Assembly (NCBI RefSeq): GCF_000455325.1
Contig: NZ_HG322953.1
Coordinates: forward strand, 1 to 64,000
Direction of reading: 5' to 3'
From: Mycolicibacterium septicum DSM 44393
GTDB lineage: Bacteria > Actinomycetota > Actinomycetes > Mycobacteriales > Mycobacteriaceae
Length of the DNA: 64,000 nt
Shown: piece by piece, positions 1-8,261 of the stretch
Position numbering within the stretch: position 1 is the stretch's first letter
Layout: the number at the start of each line of letters is the position of its first letter
Notes under the pieces: generated by a model
What the model saw: the letters and a program-made list of their open reading frames with translations, nothing else
Databases searched by the model: none
Told to the model about the DNA's origin: nothing
Position numbers and translations under genes: made by a program

Positions 1-1
1 T

Positions 2-42
2 CCCGAGCCCTCCAATTTCGATTGGGGGGCTCGGGCATTTTT
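2..42 (+). terminator. Strong intrinsic terminator at window start
   Basis: A 15-bp stem (positions 2-16 pairing with 21-35, one G-T pair) closes on a TTCG tetraloop and is followed by CATTTTT. It would end a plus-strand transcript entering from the left of the window. In M. tuberculosis the unit left of ogt is the rRNA operon, so this may be the end of rrn; that is inference because the transcribed gene lies outside the window. Confidence 0.85.
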
Positions 43-64
43 GTATCTGCGCACCGATGAATTA

Positions 65-102
65 GAGGCGCGTTTTCAATTTCGAAATTGAAAACGCGCC
101 TC
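65..102. terminator. Perfect 38-bp palindrome, probable terminator of ogt
   Basis: Both 19-base arms are exact reverse complements around the centre TTTCGAAA, so either strand can fold into a long hairpin with a TTCG-type loop. It sits 9 bases beyond the ogt stop codon and behind the terminator at 2-42, between convergent units. There is no clear T-tract on either side, so termination is inferred from position and perfect symmetry. Confidence 0.6.
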
Positions 103-111
103 AGTCATAAA

Positions 112-609
112 TCAATTGAAAAGCGCCGGCATCGTCCGGCTTCTCTCCAATTCCAACAATGCACGCTTGCGGTCCAGGCCGCCGCCGTATCCGGTGAGGC
201 TGCCATTCGCGCCGATGACCCGATGACAGGGCACGATGATGCCGATCGGATTGTGCCCGTTGGCCAGGCCGACGGCTCGCGATGCCGATGGTGACCCGAT
301 CTGTCGCGCGATCTCTCCATACGAGCAGGTTTCGCCGTACGGAATCGTCTGCAGTGCCTCCCACACGCGGCGCTGAAACTGCGTCCCGACCATGTCGAGC
401 TCGAGGTCGAATTCCGTACGTTCGCCGGCGAAGTATGCGGACAGCTGGTCGGCGGCGTCGGAGAATGCCGTGTCATCGGCCTCCCAGCCTTCGCGGCTCG
501 GTTCGTAGGTCTGATCGACCATCCGTAGATGCATGAGCTTTCCATCCCGGCCGGCCAGCGTGAGAAGGCCGACCGGGCTGTCCATGGTGCGGTAGTGCAG
601 TGTCGTCAT
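112..609 (-). CDS. ogt: Methylated-DNA--protein-cysteine methyltransferase
   Basis: Suicide repair protein (165 aa) that moves alkyl groups from O6-alkylguanine, and less well O4-alkylthymine, in DNA to its own cysteine. The active-site motif PCHRVIG is present, with acceptor Cys128, and the preceding helix-turn-helix with its arginine finger (SRAVG) is intact. The ATG at 609 overlaps the stop of the upstream ada-alkA gene (ATGA), so the two are translationally coupled. A longer frame to 705 has no family similarity in the extra residues. The pair matches Rv1316c-Rv1317c and forms an adaptive-response unit for alkylation damage. Confidence 0.95.
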   Translation of the reverse strand: MTTLHYRTMDSPVGLLTLAGRDGKLMHLRMVDQTYEPSREGWEADDTAFSDAADQLSAYFAGERTEFDLELDMVGTQFQRRVWEALQTIPYGETCSYGEIARQIGSPSASRAVGLANGHNPIGIIVPCHRVIGANGSLTGYGGGLDRKRALLELERSRTMPALFN

Positions 610-2099
610 GACTTCTCCTGTCGATCGTGCGGGGGCCATTCGTTCACCGCGTGGTCCAGTGTGGTCCAGAGGTGTTGTGTCGCATATGCGCGCCATGGCC
701 GCCATCTGGTGCTGTGTTCGACGAGCCCGTCGGGGGTCAGGTCCAACTGGTCCGCGGCCGCGCGTACGCCGAGATCGGTGGCGGGGAAGGCATCTGGATC
801 ACCGAGGCCGCGCATGGCGATCACCTCTGTGGTCCATGGCCCCACCCCGGGGAGCGTGAGCAACTGTTCGCGGGACCGCTCCCAGTCGCATCCCGGGTCG
901 AGGACCAGATCGCCATCGGCGATCGCCGCCACCAACGCCGTGACGGTCCGCTTCCTGGAGGCCGGCATGGCCAGATGACCGGGATCCAGGGCGGCCAGGT
1001 CGCCGATACTGGGAAATACGTGGGTCAGCCCTCCGGCCTCGTCGGAGACGGGGGTCCCGTAGCCGGCGACGAGGCGTCCGACATGGGTGCTCGCCGCCTT
1101 GATCGACACCTGCTGGCCGATCACCACCCGGAGTGCGAGCTCGGATTCGTCGACGGTGCGGGGGATACGTTGCCCCGGCGCCTTGGCGACCACCGCGGTG
1201 AGCCGCGGATCGGACTGGAGCGCCTCCACCACCGCTTCGGGATCGGCGTCGAGATCCAGCAGGCGCCGGCACCGTGCGATGGCGGCCGACAGGTCGCGGA
1301 AGTCCTCCAGGACCAACTGGCAGCGGACATGATCGGGCTGCGGGGTCAGGCCGACCACGCCATGGCCGTGCGGCAGCCGCAGGGTGCGCCGGTACTGCCC
1401 GTCGCGCACCTCCTCCAACCCTGGAACCGCACTGGCCGCCAGATGCCCGAACAACCCTTCGTAGGCGAAAGGGGTTCGTACCGGCAGTCGCAGTGACAGC
1501 ACGCCGGGTGCAGCGGAGGCATCGGCGGCGAACCGGTTGCGGGCCCGCAACCGCAGCTGGGTCGGTGTCAGATCGCACACCGCCCGTACGGTGTCGTTGA
1601 ACTGTCGGATGCTGGCGAAGCCCGCAGCAAAGGCCACGTCGGCGAACGGCAGCTCGGTGGTTTCGATCAACACCCGCGCTGTCTGGGTCCGTTGCGCCCG
1701 GGCCAGCGCCAGGGGATTGGCCCCCAGCTCGGTCTGCATGATGCGTTGCAGCTGCCGGCTCGTGTAGCCGACGCGGGCCGCCAGCCCCGTCACTCCCTCG
1801 CGGTCCACGGTGCCGTCGGCGATCAGCCGCATGCACCGCGCCACGATGTCGCCGCGCACGTTCCATTCGGGGGAGCCCGGCGAGGCATCGGGGCGGCAGC
1901 GTTTGCAGGCTCGGAAGCCGGCTGCCTGGGCAGCGGCCGCGGTCGGATAGAACCGCATGTTGCGGGCGAACGGTGGCCGTACCGGGCAGCTGGGGCGGCA
2001 ATAGATGCCTGTGGTGAGCACAGCGGTGACGAACCAGCCGTCGAACCGTGCGTCCTTGGACTGGACTGCCCGGTAACAGCGGTCGAAATCCTCGTGCAT
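606..2099 (-). CDS. alkA: Ada regulator fused to AlkA 3-methyladenine glycosylase
   Basis: Fusion protein (497 aa). Residues 1-75 are the Ada metal-binding domain with Cys34, Cys38, Cys65 and Cys68; Cys34 lies in GIYCRPSCP and is the phosphotriester methyl acceptor. An AraC-type DNA-binding domain follows (about 85-180). The C-terminal half is the AlkA glycosylase with helix-hairpin-helix LPGVGPWTTE and the catalytic Asp in PATDLG. Methylation of the Ada domain is expected to switch on this gene and ogt downstream. The ATG at 2099 gives the same N-terminus as the tuberculosis protein; a GTG at 2108 is the alternative. Confidence 0.93.
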   Translation of the reverse strand: MHEDFDRCYRAVQSKDARFDGWFVTAVLTTGIYCRPSCPVRPPFARNMRFYPTAAAAQAAGFRACKRCRPDASPGSPEWNVRGDIVARCMRLIADGTVDREGVTGLAARVGYTSRQLQRIMQTELGANPLALARAQRTQTARVLIETTELPFADVAFAAGFASIRQFNDTVRAVCDLTPTQLRLRARNRFAADASAAPGVLSLRLPVRTPFAYEGLFGHLAASAVPGLEEVRDGQYRRTLRLPHGHGVVGLTPQPDHVRCQLVLEDFRDLSAAIARCRRLLDLDADPEAVVEALQSDPRLTAVVAKAPGQRIPRTVDESELALRVVIGQQVSIKAASTHVGRLVAGYGTPVSDEAGGLTHVFPSIGDLAALDPGHLAMPASRKRTVTALVAAIADGDLVLDPGCDWERSREQLLTLPGVGPWTTEVIAMRGLGDPDAFPATDLGVRAAADQLDLTPDGLVEHSTRWRPWRAYATQHLWTTLDHAVNEWPPHDRQEKS

Positions 2100-2173
2100 G
2101 TATTCCACGATGGCACGGCACCCGGCGCTTCACTAGCGGAAAAACGACATGGTCGTGGGAGCGTGCCCGTGGC

Positions 2174-2179
2174 TAGACT
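2174..2179 (+). promoter_or_regulatory. -10 box TAGACT, leaderless promoter of the glutaminase gene
   Basis: TAGACT ends 7 bases before the GTG at 2187, the spacing expected when transcription starts on the start codon itself. No -35 box is obvious. This supports GTG 2187 over the in-frame GTG at 2169, although the latter has a GGGAG sequence 7 bases upstream. Confidence 0.55.
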
Positions 2180-2186
2180 GCGACCT

Positions 2187-3470
2187 GTGGCCGAGCTGGT
2201 GCAGCACTACCTGGACCGGATCCGTGCCGAGCAGATCGAACTACGCGACGGCGCCCTGGCGAGCTATATCCCCGAACTCGCCAAGGTGGACCCCGAGGGA
2301 TTTGGACTGAGTCTGTCCTCCTCGGACGGATATGTCTACGAATCCGGCGACACCGCAGTGGAATTCACCATCCAATCTATCTCCAAGCCGTTCACCTACG
2401 CGCTCGCGCTGGACCAGATCGGCCAGGATGCCGTCGACGCCAGGATCGGCGTCGAACCCTCGGGAGAGGCGTTCAACGAGATCAGCGTGGACGACGTGAC
2501 CAAGACACCGAAGAACCCCATGATCAATGCCGGTGCCATCGCGGCGGTTTCGCTGATCCCCGGGGCCAGTGCCGATGAGCGGTTCGACCGCATCCACGAG
2601 TTCTATTCGGCGTGCGCGGGCCGGCGACTCGAGATCGACATGGATGTCTACGCCTCGGAGAAGGCGACGGGCAACCGCAACCGGGCGATCGCGTACATGC
2701 TGACCAGTTTCGGTGTGCTGGACGGCGATCCGGACGAGGTCCTCGACGTGTACTTCCGCCAGTGTTCGGTCAAGGTGACCAGCACCGACCTGGCCCGGAT
2801 GGCCGCCACGCTGGCCCGGGGCGGGTTCAACCCGTTGACCGGCCGGCGCGTCATCGATGCCAACGTGGTTCGGCGCACCCTCAGTGTGATGGTCACCTGC
2901 GGGATGTACGACGCGACAGGCGATTGGGTCAGCGCCGTCGGGCTGCCCGCCAAGAGCGGGGTCGGCGGCGGCATCGTGGCGGTGCTGCCCGGCCAACTCG
3001 GCATCGGGGTCTACTCACCACGTCTGGATTCCCGCGGCAACAGCGTGCGCGGGGTACACGTGTGCCGCAACCTTTCCTCACAGTTGGGACTTCACTTCCT
3101 CACGGTCGGCCGTGAGTCGTCGTCGACGTTGCGAGCGGCGTACCAGGTCAACCCGGGGATTCGGGTCTACGAGGTTCAGGGCGATCTGTTGTTCGCCGGT
3201 GCCGAGCAGGTGTTGCGGACCGCCGAGCACGATCGTGGCGGTTATGACGTCGCCGTGCTGGACGTGACCCGGGTCGACGACATCAACGATGCGGCGCGCG
3301 GCATGCTGACCGGGATGCGGGCCAGCCTGGCCGCCACGGGCAAGGAGGCCTATCTCGTCGACCCCGACGGCCGCGTGGTGCCTGCCGACCGGCGCGACGA
3401 CTATGACGGCGTCGTGTTCCGCACTCTCGACGAGGCGGTCGAAGCGGCGCGGCAGTGGGGCGCAGGCTAA
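2187..3470 (+). CDS. glsA: Glutaminase A with C-terminal STAS domain
   Basis: Hydrolyses L-glutamine to glutamate and ammonia (427 aa). Residues 1-300 form the serine-dependent beta-lactamase-like glutaminase fold, with nucleophile Ser64 and general base Lys67 in QSISKPF, the NPMINAGAI substrate motif and a GLPAKSGVGGG segment. The last 100 residues are a STAS (anti-anti-sigma-like) domain, an extension seen in some actinobacterial and animal-type glutaminases and probably regulatory. The gene interrupts the tuberculosis-type order between alkA and the adenylate cyclase, so it is an insertion or a retained ancestral gene. Its stop overlaps the convergent cyclase stop by 4 bases. Confidence 0.9.
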   Translation: MAELVQHYLDRIRAEQIELRDGALASYIPELAKVDPEGFGLSLSSSDGYVYESGDTAVEFTIQSISKPFTYALALDQIGQDAVDARIGVEPSGEAFNEISVDDVTKTPKNPMINAGAIAAVSLIPGASADERFDRIHEFYSACAGRRLEIDMDVYASEKATGNRNRAIAYMLTSFGVLDGDPDEVLDVYFRQCSVKVTSTDLARMAATLARGGFNPLTGRRVIDANVVRRTLSVMVTCGMYDATGDWVSAVGLPAKSGVGGGIVAVLPGQLGIGVYSPRLDSRGNSVRGVHVCRNLSSQLGLHFLTVGRESSSTLRAAYQVNPGIRVYEVQGDLLFAGAEQVLRTAEHDRGGYDVAVLDVTRVDDINDAARGMLTGMRASLAATGKEAYLVDPDGRVVPADRRDDYDGVVFRTLDEAVEAARQWGAG

Positions 3471-5071
3471 GCCGGCACGGCCACGCGGGTCGGCTCGCCC
3501 AGCCCCCGCAGGGTGACCGATTCGCCCAGCGACCAACGGGCCCTTTCGGTTTCGGAGGCATTGGCGATGGTGTCCGATGAGGCCACCAGATGCCCGGGCA
3601 CCTGCTTGGAGAAATCGCACAGCCGCGCGGCCTCGTTGACCGGCTCCCCGATCACGGTGTACTCGAAGCGCTGCTTGGCCCCGACGTTGCCCGCCACCAC
3701 CTGACCGGCCGCCACCCCGATTCCCGCCTTGAGTTCGGGCACCTCGACACGCAGCCGCTGCGCGATCGCCCGTGCGGCTCCCAGGGCTTCGTCCTCGGCA
3801 TTGGGCAGCGAGACCGGCGCACCGAACACCGCGAGTATGGCGTCACCCTCGAATTTGTTGACCAGGCCGCGGTGATTGTCGACCTCGTCGACGATGACCG
3901 CGAAGAACCGGTTGAGCAGATCCACCACCTCGACCGCGGGCCGCGTGGTGACCAACTGCGTCGAGCCGATGACGTCCACGAAAATCACTGCGGCGTGGCG
4001 CTCCTCGCCGCCGAGGACGGGCTTCTCCTGCTCAGCCAGCGCGGCGACCTCGCGGCCGACATGGCGGCCGAACAGATCGCGGACCCGTTCGCGCTCGCGC
4101 AGGCCGTGCACCATCGAGTTGAATCCGCGTTGCAGCTGGCCGAGTTCGGTGCCGTCGAACACCACGAGGTTGGTGTCCAGATCGCCCTGCTCGACACGGT
4201 TGAGGGCCGCGCGCACGACACGGATCGGGGTCGCGGTCAGATACGACAGAATCCACATCAACAGGAATCCGAACACCAGCGCAAACGAGCCGAGACCGAT
4301 GACGGCATAGGCGAATTGGACCGGTGTCAGGTTGTTGAGCGTCACGGCGAACACCGCGGCCAGCATGATGCCCACGATCGGCACCCCTGAACTCAGCGCC
4401 CATACCACCATCGTGCGGCCCATGATGCCCGGAGCCAGCCGGACGGGCGGCGGGCCTGCCTCCAGGGCCTGCGCGGCCACCGGCCGCAGCGCGAACTCGG
4501 TGAACAGATGGCAGCTGACCGACACCACGATGCCGGGAAACGTGATGCCCAGCAGGAACTTCGGGATGTAATTGGTGTCCACCAAGCCGAAGAGTGTGGT
4601 CAACAGGGCGGCTCCGAGCCCCCACAGGACCAGCAGCACGCGGGTGAGCCGGAACGGGGCGAAGAACGTGTTCCGCTGATCCGCGACGGTGGGTGGGCGT
4701 TCTTCGATGGCCCACCGCACGTTGTCGATCACCCGGGTCGTCGCCCAGAAGACCCCGACGATCAACGCCGAGCCCATGTAGATGGGCGCCACGATGAAGG
4801 TGATCCAGCGGACCGGCGGAGCGAACACGTCCGGCGAGGGGAACAACAGCGTGACGATGATCATCGAGATGCCGATACCGAGCAGGTTCACCAGGATCAC
4901 GAACGTCGTGAGGATGACCTGGATGCGCACCCTGCGCCGGCGCTGGCTCTCCGATACCCGGCCCAGCACCCACGATCCGTACTCCGGGGTGATCGGGATC
5001 CGGCTGTTCTGGCGGGTGACACCTTCAAGGACGCGGCCCAGCCGTCGTGCCAGCGATTTGTCGGAGTTCAT
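3467..5071 (-). CDS. Membrane class III adenylate cyclase (six TM, HAMP, cyclase)
   Basis: Makes cAMP from ATP at the inner face of the membrane (534 aa). About six hydrophobic segments lie between residues 45 and 290, followed by a HAMP domain (about 290-340) and a cyclase domain (about 350-520). The two metal-binding aspartates are visible in FVDVIGST and EGDAILAVFG, and the transition-state Asn region is NVGAKQRFEYTVIG. It corresponds to the Rv1318c-Rv1319c-Rv1320c family, which is three tandem copies in M. tuberculosis but one here. It is divergent from nucS, with about 45 bases between the two start codons. Confidence 0.92.
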   Translation of the reverse strand: MNSDKSLARRLGRVLEGVTRQNSRIPITPEYGSWVLGRVSESQRRRRVRIQVILTTFVILVNLLGIGISMIIVTLLFPSPDVFAPPVRWITFIVAPIYMGSALIVGVFWATTRVIDNVRWAIEERPPTVADQRNTFFAPFRLTRVLLVLWGLGAALLTTLFGLVDTNYIPKFLLGITFPGIVVSVSCHLFTEFALRPVAAQALEAGPPPVRLAPGIMGRTMVVWALSSGVPIVGIMLAAVFAVTLNNLTPVQFAYAVIGLGSFALVFGFLLMWILSYLTATPIRVVRAALNRVEQGDLDTNLVVFDGTELGQLQRGFNSMVHGLRERERVRDLFGRHVGREVAALAEQEKPVLGGEERHAAVIFVDVIGSTQLVTTRPAVEVVDLLNRFFAVIVDEVDNHRGLVNKFEGDAILAVFGAPVSLPNAEDEALGAARAIAQRLRVEVPELKAGIGVAAGQVVAGNVGAKQRFEYTVIGEPVNEAARLCDFSKQVPGHLVASSDTIANASETERARWSLGESVTLRGLGEPTRVAVPA

Positions 5072-5104
5072 TGTGGCGTCAGCCTAGTTCGTTCGGGATG
5101 CCCT

Positions 5105-5110
5105 TAAGGT
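5105..5110 (+). promoter_or_regulatory. -10 box TAAGGT before nucS
   Basis: TAAGGT ends 7 bases before the GTG at 5118. This fits a leaderless nucS transcript starting at VRLVIAQ, rather than at the in-frame GTG at 5109, which lies on the hexamer itself. Confidence 0.45.
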
Positions 5111-5117
5111 GGATCGG

Positions 5118-5789
5118 GTGCGCCTCGTGATTGCCCAGTGCACCGTCGACTACGTCGGGCGGCTGACCGCCCACCTTCCATCGGCCCGCAGGCTGTTGTT
5201 GTTCAAGTCGGACGGTTCGGTCAGTGTCCATGCCGACGATCGCGCCTACAAGCCGCTGAACTGGATGAGCCCGCCGTGCTGGCTCGTCGAGCAGGACGGC
5301 GAGGGGGCGCCGGTGTGGGTGGTCGAGAACAAGGCCGGTGAGCAGCTGCGCATCACGGTCGAGGACGTCGAGCACGACTCCAGCCACGAACTCGGTGTCG
5401 ATCCCGGCCTGGTGAAGGACGGCGTGGAGGCGCACCTGCAGGTGCTGCTGGCCGAGCACGTCGAGCTACTGGGCGCGGGCTACACATTGGTGCGCCGTGA
5501 GTACCCCACCGCGATCGGCCCGGTCGATCTGATGTGCCGTGACGAGCTGGGCCGCTCGGTGGCCGTGGAGATCAAGCGCCGCGGGGAGATCGACGGTGTG
5601 GAACAGCTGACGCGCTATCTCGATCTGCTCAACCGCGACACCGTGCTGGCCCCGGTGGCCGGTGTGTTCGCCGCCCAGCAGATCAAGCCGCAGGCCCGAA
5701 CCCTGGCAACTGACCGTGGAATCCGTTGTGTGACTTTGGATTATGACCAGATGCGGGGTATGGACAGCGACGAATACCGGCTGTTCTGA
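5118..5789 (+). CDS. nucS: Mismatch-specific endonuclease NucS/EndoMS
   Basis: Makes double-strand cuts at G-T, G-G and T-T mismatches. It is the core of the non-canonical mismatch repair used by mycobacteria, which lack MutS and MutL. The protein (223 aa) is full length: an N-terminal DNA-binding and dimerisation part, then a RecB-like nuclease domain with GPVDLMCRDE and AVEIKRRGEID carrying the catalytic D-ExK residues. The extreme C-terminus EYRLF resembles a beta-clamp contact region. GTG 5118 is chosen from the -10 spacing; GTG 5109 adds three residues. It overlaps the next gene as TGATG. Confidence 0.93.
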   Translation: MRLVIAQCTVDYVGRLTAHLPSARRLLLFKSDGSVSVHADDRAYKPLNWMSPPCWLVEQDGEGAPVWVVENKAGEQLRITVEDVEHDSSHELGVDPGLVKDGVEAHLQVLLAEHVELLGAGYTLVRREYPTAIGPVDLMCRDELGRSVAVEIKRRGEIDGVEQLTRYLDLLNRDTVLAPVAGVFAAQQIKPQARTLATDRGIRCVTLDYDQMRGMDSDEYRLF

Positions 5790-6070
5790 TGCGCCGCCGG
5801 CCCCGCGAACACCGTCGGCTGGCGCCCTTGCCGCCGTCGCGCCGGGTCGAGACCGGGCCCGACGGTTACGACTACGAGGTGCGAGCGGTCGCTGCATCGC
5901 GAGCGGTGAAGGTATATCGATGCCCCGGGTGTGACCACGAGATCCGCGTGGCCACCGCGCACGTGGTGGTGGTACCGATCGATGTCGGCGATATCGATGA
6001 CCGCAGGCATTGGCACACCGCCTGCTGGGCGAATCGGACCAATCGCGGCCCGACGAGAAAGTGGTCTTAG
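5789..6070 (+). CDS. Conserved small zinc-ribbon-like protein (Rv1322-like)
   Basis: A 93-aa basic protein of unknown function. It has CPGC at about residues 45-48, then HEIRVATAH and WHTAC, a layout that could bind one zinc ion through two Cys, a His and a further Cys. Its start overlaps the nucS stop (TGATG), so the two are co-translated; the order matches Rv1321-Rv1322. A role helping NucS or DNA metabolism is a guess from the coupling alone. Its stop overlaps the convergent epimerase stop. Confidence 0.8.
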   Translation: MRRRPREHRRLAPLPPSRRVETGPDGYDYEVRAVAASRAVKVYRCPGCDHEIRVATAHVVVVPIDVGDIDDRRHWHTACWANRTNRGPTRKWS

Positions 6071-6543
6071 TGCTCTGAATCCGCGGCGGGTTCGACCAGC
6101 TCGATCAGCACGCCGCCGGCATCCTTGGGGTGGATGAAGTTGATCCGCGAATTCGCGGTGCCCTTGCGCGGGGCTTCGTAGAGCAGCCGCACGCCCTGGC
6201 TGCGCAGGCGCTCCGAAAGCGCGTCGATGTCGCTGGTCCGGTAGGCCAGTTGCTGCAGGCCGGGGCCGCTGCGATCGATGAACTTGGCGATCGTCGACTG
6301 CTCGTTCAACGGGGCCAGCAGCTGGATCTGGGCGCTGCCCTTGGCGGCGCCGCGCACCGAGAGCATGGCCTCGCGCACGCCCTGCTCCTCGTTGATCTCC
6401 TCGTGCAGGACGATCATGCCGAGGTTGTCGTGGTACCACTTGGCCGCGGCATCCAGATCGGGGACGGCGATACCGACGTGATCGATTGCCGTCACCAGCG
6501 CGGAAGCGAGGGCGGGACGGGCATCAACCTGATCGGCGGTCAT
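6067..6543 (-). CDS. mce: Methylmalonyl-CoA epimerase
   Basis: Interconverts the (R) and (S) forms of methylmalonyl-CoA in propionyl-CoA metabolism (158 aa). It is a vicinal-oxygen-chelate fold with the early metal His in DHVGIAVPDL, a second metal site near the middle (GLQQLAYRT), and the C-terminal Glu in VLIELVEP. It corresponds to Rv1322A. Upstream, TACCGT ends 6 bases before the ATG, suggesting a leaderless transcript. Its product could feed the main chromosomal methylmalonyl-CoA mutase and possibly the mutase at 48706, but no shared control is visible. Confidence 0.92.
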   Translation of the reverse strand: MTADQVDARPALASALVTAIDHVGIAVPDLDAAAKWYHDNLGMIVLHEEINEEQGVREAMLSVRGAAKGSAQIQLLAPLNEQSTIAKFIDRSGPGLQQLAYRTSDIDALSERLRSQGVRLLYEAPRKGTANSRINFIHPKDAGGVLIELVEPAADSEH

Positions 6544-6626
6544 AACGTAACGGTAACCTCTACCTGAACGTTTGCGTATGTGTGATCGCCCACACAGCTC
6601 TTGGACCCTGGCTTTGGAGGTAGGAA

Positions 6627-7817
6627 ATGACTGCGGAATCTCGCACGTCGGTGATCGTTGCTGGAGCGCGTACTCCGGTCGGCAGATTGATGGGCTCGCT
6701 GAAGGATTTTTCCGGCAGTGACCTGGGCGCCATCGCGATTCGCGGTGCCCTGGAGAAGGCCAAGGTCGATGCTTCGCTGGTGGACTACGTGATCATGGGT
6801 CAGGTGCTGACCGCGGGGGCCGGTCAGATGCCCGCCCGCCAGTCCGCGGTGGCCGCCGGCATCGGCTGGGACGTGCCCGCGCTGAGCATCAACAAGATGT
6901 GCCTTTCCGGCATCGACGCCATCGCCCTGGCCGACCAGCTGATCCGCGCCGGTGAGTTCGAGGTCGTCGTCGCCGGAGGCCAGGAATCCATGAGCCAGGC
7001 CCCGCACCTGCTGCCCAAGAGCCGCGAGGGCTACAAGTACGGCGATGCGACGCTGGTCGACCACCTGGCCTACGACGGTCTGCACGACGTGTTCACCGAC
7101 CAGCCCATGGGCGCGCTCACCGAGCAGCGCAACGACGTCGACAAGTTCACCCGCGCCGAGCAGGACGAGTTCGCCGCCCAGTCGCACCAGAAGGCCGCCG
7201 CGGCGTGGAAGGACGGGGTGTACGCCGACGAGGTGGTGCCGGTGTCGATCCCGCAGCGCAAGGGCGACCCGATCGAGTTCGCCGAGGACGAGGGCATCCG
7301 TGCCAACACCACGGCCGAATCGCTGGGTGGCCTGCGTCCGGCCTTCCGCAAGGACGGCACCATCACCGCCGGGTCGTCGTCGCAGATCTCCGACGGTGCG
7401 GCCGCGGTCGTGGTGATGAGCAAGGCCAAGGCGCAGGAGCTGGGCCTGGACTGGCTGTGTGAGATCGGTGCGCACGGTGTGGTGGCCGGTCCGGACTCCA
7501 CGCTGCAGAGCCAGCCGGCCAACGCGATCAAGAAGGCCGTCGAGCGTGAGGGCATCAGCGTCGATCAGCTGGACGTGCTCGAGATCAACGAGGCATTCGC
7601 TGCGGTGTCGCTGGCCTCGACCAAGGAGCTGGGGGTCGACCCGGCCAAGGTGAACGTGAACGGCGGCGCGATCGCGATCGGTCACCCGATCGGCATGTCG
7701 GGTGCCCGCATCACGCTGCACGCCGCGCTGGAACTGGCCCGCAAGGGATCCGGCTACGCCGTGGCGGCGCTCTGTGGTGCCGGTGGCCAGGGCGATGCCC
7801 TGATCCTGCGTCGCTGA
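6627..7817 (+). CDS. fadA4: Acetyl-CoA C-acetyltransferase (thiolase)
   Basis: Type II thiolase (396 aa) that cleaves or forms acetoacetyl-CoA-type 3-ketoacyl-CoA. The nucleophilic Cys is in NKMCLSGIDAI, the catalytic His in GGAIAIGHPIG, and the second Cys in ALCGAGGQGDA. A good ribosome site, GGAGGTAGG, precedes the ATG. It corresponds to Rv1323 (FadA4), a degradative or ketone-body thiolase that stands alone rather than in a beta-oxidation operon. Confidence 0.94.
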   Translation: MTAESRTSVIVAGARTPVGRLMGSLKDFSGSDLGAIAIRGALEKAKVDASLVDYVIMGQVLTAGAGQMPARQSAVAAGIGWDVPALSINKMCLSGIDAIALADQLIRAGEFEVVVAGGQESMSQAPHLLPKSREGYKYGDATLVDHLAYDGLHDVFTDQPMGALTEQRNDVDKFTRAEQDEFAAQSHQKAAAAWKDGVYADEVVPVSIPQRKGDPIEFAEDEGIRANTTAESLGGLRPAFRKDGTITAGSSSQISDGAAAVVVMSKAKAQELGLDWLCEIGAHGVVAGPDSTLQSQPANAIKKAVEREGISVDQLDVLEINEAFAAVSLASTKELGVDPAKVNVNGGAIAIGHPIGMSGARITLHAALELARKGSGYAVAALCGAGGQGDALILRR

Positions 7818-7873
7818 CAGCTATCAACGACGGCGTGTAGTAGCTGGCCGTCCGGTCCGGCACAATGGCGGCC

Positions 7874-8248
7874 ATGACACGCTCCTTCGACCTGCGCACG
7901 GTTTCGGGCTGGTTCCGGCTCATCGCTCTCGCTGAGGCGGTGAGCTGGGCCGGTCTGCTGGTCGGCATGTACTTCAAGTACCTGGGCAGTCCCCGCACCG
8001 AGATCGGAGTCAAGGTGTTCGGCCCGATTCACGGTGGCGTTTTCGTCGCCTTCGTGGTGGCCGCTGTGCTGGTCGGAATTGCCCACAAGTGGGGCGTCGG
8101 CACCTGGATTCTGGCGTTGCTGGCCAGCATCGTGCCACTGGGCAGCGTGATCTTCGTCATATGGGCGGATCGGACCGTCCGCCTCGCGCCGGTCGACGGT
8201 TCGGCCCTGGTGCCGCAACCGGGCGGCGCCGTGCCCGAAACGACGTGA
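7874..8248 (+). CDS. DUF3817 family membrane protein
   Basis: A 124-aa integral membrane protein with three or four hydrophobic helices (about 15-35, 52-72, 78-105) and a hydrophilic tail. It belongs with the DUF3817 group, as does the protein at 30277-30639, with which it shares FRLIALAEAVSW-like and GPIHGGVFVAF-like segments. The function is unknown. ATG 7874 is preferred because CACAAT lies 7 bases upstream as a possible leaderless -10; ATG 7865 is the alternative. It is an addition relative to the tuberculosis order. Confidence 0.75.
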   Translation: MTRSFDLRTVSGWFRLIALAEAVSWAGLLVGMYFKYLGSPRTEIGVKVFGPIHGGVFVAFVVAAVLVGIAHKWGVGTWILALLASIVPLGSVIFVIWADRTVRLAPVDGSALVPQPGGAVPETT

Positions 8249-8261
8249 CAGACTTGGTGGC

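Noticed and set aside
1692..2186. N-terminal extension of the glutaminase frame back to 1692
   Set aside because: It runs antisense through alkA and contains no glutaminase residues. The GTG at 2187 has a -10 box at leaderless spacing.
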